DNA of 5,745 bases, taken from NCBI GenBank assembly GCA_937910825.1, contig CALEMO010000170.1, positions 1 to 5,745 on the forward strand, given 5' to 3'. This DNA is from an uncultured Solirubrobacterales bacterium (GTDB taxonomy: Bacteria > Actinomycetota > Thermoleophilia > Solirubrobacterales > 70-9). The position numbers were made by a program, and so were the translations under genes. Under the pieces are notes generated by a model. It saw only the letters and a program-made list of their open reading frames with translations, did not search any database and was not told the origin of the DNA. Shown one piece after another: positions 4,066-5,745 of the stretch. Every line of letters begins with the position of its first letter. Positions within the stretch are counted from its first letter, which is position 1.

Positions 4066-5745
4066 GAACCCGGACCTGCCAGCTCTCAGACCTAATTCGT
4101 TCCGCGACGCCTGGGCTGGCCAGGTGCTCGCTGATCGTGTCGGAAAGCAGGTGACGCTTTCCGGCTGGGTTCACCGTCGCCGGGACCATGGCGGATTGAT
4201 CTTCATCGACCTGCGGGACCGCAGTGGCGTAGTCCAGCTCGTTTTCCACCCCGACGGGGCCGGTGATTCTCACGAAATCGCCCACGGGCTGCGATCTGAA
4301 TACGTGGTTTCGGTGACTGGCGAGGTGGTGAACCGCGAGGCCGAGACTGTGAACCCGGACCTGCCGACCGGCGAGTTCGAAGTTCATGCGGAGTCGATCG
4401 AAGTCCTGGCTGCTTCCGAGACCCCGCCATTCGCTATCGAAGGCTTTCAGGGTGAAGTCGGCGAAGAGGCCAGGCTGCGTCATCGTTACCTCGACCTGCG
4501 CCGCGAGCCGATGCAGGCAGCGATCAAGCTGCGACACCGCCTGACTTCTGCAATGCGCACCTTTCTCGACGGCGAAGGCTTCCTCGAGATCGAGACTCCG
4601 ATCCTGACCAATTCGACGCCGGAAGGCGCGCGCGATTTTTTGGTCCCGAGCCGTCTTCAGCGCAATTCGTTCTACGCGCTGCCGCAGTCCCCGCAGCTCT
4701 TCAAGCAGCTACTGATGGTCTCCGGCTTCGAGAGGTATTTCCAGATCGCCCGTTGCTTCCGGGACGAAGATCTGCGGGCCGACCGGCAGCCCGACTTCAC
4801 ACAGCTGGACATCGAGATGTCGTTTGTAGACGGCGAAGACGTGCTCGAATTGAACGAGCGCCTGATCAAACATCTGCTCGGTGAGATGGGGATCGAAGTC
4901 GAGATGCCGTTCGCCCGCATGTGTTACGACGAAGCGGTCGGCCGTTTCGGCAGCGACAAGCCCGACCTGCGTTACGGCTACGAGATCCAGGACTTGACCG
5001 AAGTTCTGCGCAGCACCGAATTCAAGGCATTCGGCGGAGTCATCGAATCGGGTGGCTCAGTGCGAGGCATCAACTTCGGACAGCGCGACCTCTCAAGGGC
5101 ACAGCTCGATGGCTTGATCGACGACGCGAAGGAACTCGGGGCCAAAGGGCTGGTCTGGGCGTTCCGCGAAGGCGATGGCTGGCGGGCACCGATCGCCAAA
5201 TTCCTTTCCGCCGAAGAGCTATCCGGTCTAAACGCTGGCCTTGACGCCGAAGAGGGTGACCTGATGCTGGTTGCTGCCGATGCCCCAGCGAAAGTCGCGG
5301 CGATTCTTGGCGGGCTGCGGACCCGACTGGCTGACCGCTGGGACCTGATTCCTGAAGATGCCGGAACCAACCTTTGCTGGATCGTCGACTGGCCACTTTT
5401 CGAGTGGAACGGTGACGAAGATCGCTGGGACGCTCTACACCATCCGTTCACCGCGCCGGCAGGTGAATTCGACCCGGAGAACCCGGGCGAGGCTCGCGCC
5501 CAGGCCTACGACCTTGTCTGGAACGGAGTCGAGCTGGGCGGCGGTTCAATTCGTATCCACAGCCCCGAAGTTCAGACAGATGTGTTCCGGGCACTGGGAA
5601 TCACCGACGAAGACGCCGAGGAGCGCTTTGGCTTCCTGCTTGAAGCCCTGCGCTTCGGTGCACCACCTCATGGTGGTATTGCTTACGGCGTCGACCGCTT
5701 CGCAGCACTGCTGGCTGGAGTCGATTCGATCCGCGATGTGATCGC
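4064..5745 (+). CDS. aspS: Aspartyl-tRNA synthetase, 3' end missing
   Basis: The frame is open from ATG 4064 to the window edge, giving 560 residues; bacterial AspRS is usually ~580-600, so only the tail is missing. An in-frame TGA at 4046-4048 means no longer ATG start exists nearby. The order is the bacterial one. An OB-fold tRNA anticodon-binding domain (about 20-115) contains GWVHRRRDHGGLIFIDLRDR. The catalytic core has motif 1 EIETPILTNSTPEGARD (175-191), QSPQLFKQ (208-215), and motif 2 ARCFRDEDLRADRQPDFTQ (229-247). The bacterial GAD insertion spans about 285-415. MHHPFT-like LHHPFTAP, GGGSIRIH (492-499) and motif 3 GIAYGVDRFAALL (538-550) follow. It charges tRNA-Asp with aspartate in the cytoplasm. 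His42 in RRRDHGG corresponds to the His found in non-discriminating enzymes that also charge tRNA-Asn. The gene starts 47 bp after the broken surface-protein gene, so it needs its own promoter or read-through from hisS. Confidence 0.97.
   Translation, partial: MNPDLPALRPNSFRDAWAGQVLADRVGKQVTLSGWVHRRRDHGGLIFIDLRDRSGVVQLVFHPDGAGDSHEIAHGLRSEYVVSVTGEVVNREAETVNPDLPTGEFEVHAESIEVLAASETPPFAIEGFQGEVGEEARLRHRYLDLRREPMQAAIKLRHRLTSAMRTFLDGEGFLEIETPILTNSTPEGARDFLVPSRLQRNSFYALPQSPQLFKQLLMVSGFERYFQIARCFRDEDLRADRQPDFTQLDIEMSFVDGEDVLELNERLIKHLLGEMGIEVEMPFARMCYDEAVGRFGSDKPDLRYGYEIQDLTEVLRSTEFKAFGGVIESGGSVRGINFGQRDLSRAQLDGLIDDAKELGAKGLVWAFREGDGWRAPIAKFLSAEELSGLNAGLDAEEGDLMLVAADAPAKVAAILGGLRTRLADRWDLIPEDAGTNLCWIVDWPLFEWNGDEDRWDALHHPFTAPAGEFDPENPGEARAQAYDLVWNGVELGGGSIRIHSPEVQTDVFRALGITDEDAEERFGFLLEALRFGAPPHGGIAYGVDRFAALLAGVDSIRDVI
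4065..4365 (+). repeat. 16-base direct repeat within aspS (two copies)
   Basis: TGAACCCGGACCTGCC occurs at 4065-4080 and again at 4350-4365, 285 bases apart, in the same reading frame. Both copies encode NPDLP. The second copy lies in a segment where the AspRS family normally has a similar sequence; the first is in the non-conserved N-terminal extension. Confidence 0.6.

Noticed and set aside
3941..4537. Long minus-strand ORF of 198 codons opposite the start of aspS
   Set aside because: It lies opposite the clearly coding aspS 5' end and the Lys-rich domain; its protein shows no recognisable motif and such antisense frames are common in high-GC genes.
4978..5451. Minus-strand ORF of 157 codons within aspS
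   Set aside because: Ser/Arg/Pro-rich translation typical of a wrong frame opposite a GC-rich gene; no motif or ribosome site.
5358..5741. Plus-strand ORF of 127 codons in another frame of aspS
   Set aside because: The overlapping frame encodes the conserved AspRS C-terminal core, including motif 3, so this frame is spurious.
1..5745. CRISPR array, tRNA genes, transposase or phage modules
   Set aside because: No spaced direct repeats, no tRNA-like cloverleaf sequence and no transposase, integrase or phage protein motif were seen in any frame.

Overview
This is a high-GC bacterial window with five protein-coding genes and one broken gene, all on the + strand. The gene content suggests an actinobacterium, most likely of the Thermoleophilia/Solirubrobacterales type. 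The reasons are the high GC, an actinobacterial-style pairing of a glyoxalase II-like gene with hisS, and a secreted CSLREA/beta-helix protein with a lysine-rich C-terminal beta domain, a type I associate with that group. The lineage is an inference, since no rRNA or other phylogenetic marker gene was compared.

Layout. Positions 1-762 hold the 3' part of a stand-alone glutamate formimidoyltransferase (folate one-carbon metabolism), whose first ~43 codons lie outside the window. After a 53-bp gap with a GC-rich inverted repeat comes a tight three-gene block: a small basic two-helix membrane protein of unknown function (816-1181), a glyoxalase II-like metallo-beta-lactamase-fold hydrolase (1184-1831), and histidyl-tRNA synthetase hisS (1833-3068). 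The gaps inside the block are 2 bp and 1 bp, so co-transcription and translational coupling are likely. Positions 3138-4016 hold a degenerate gene for a secreted surface protein. Its signal peptide, CSLREA motif, remnant beta-helix and Lys-rich C-terminal domain are all recognisable but spread over different reading frames. Aspartyl-tRNA synthetase aspS begins at 4064 and runs off the right edge, missing only its last few tens of codons.

How the genes relate. hisS and aspS charge tRNAs for translation and are neighbours in many bacteria; here the broken surface-protein gene separates them. The formimidoyltransferase and the hydrolase are metabolic or housekeeping enzymes with no evident functional link to the synthetases beyond a shared transcription direction. 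I see no CRISPR array, tRNA, rRNA, insertion sequence, phage gene or convincing new multi-gene system. The most informative anomaly is the multiply frameshifted, internally shortened CSLREA gene between two intact essential genes. Smaller points of interest are a palindrome and a four-codon ORF overlapping the aspS start, an AspRS residue associated with relaxed tRNA specificity, and a changed residue beside the catalytic His of the formimidoyltransferase.
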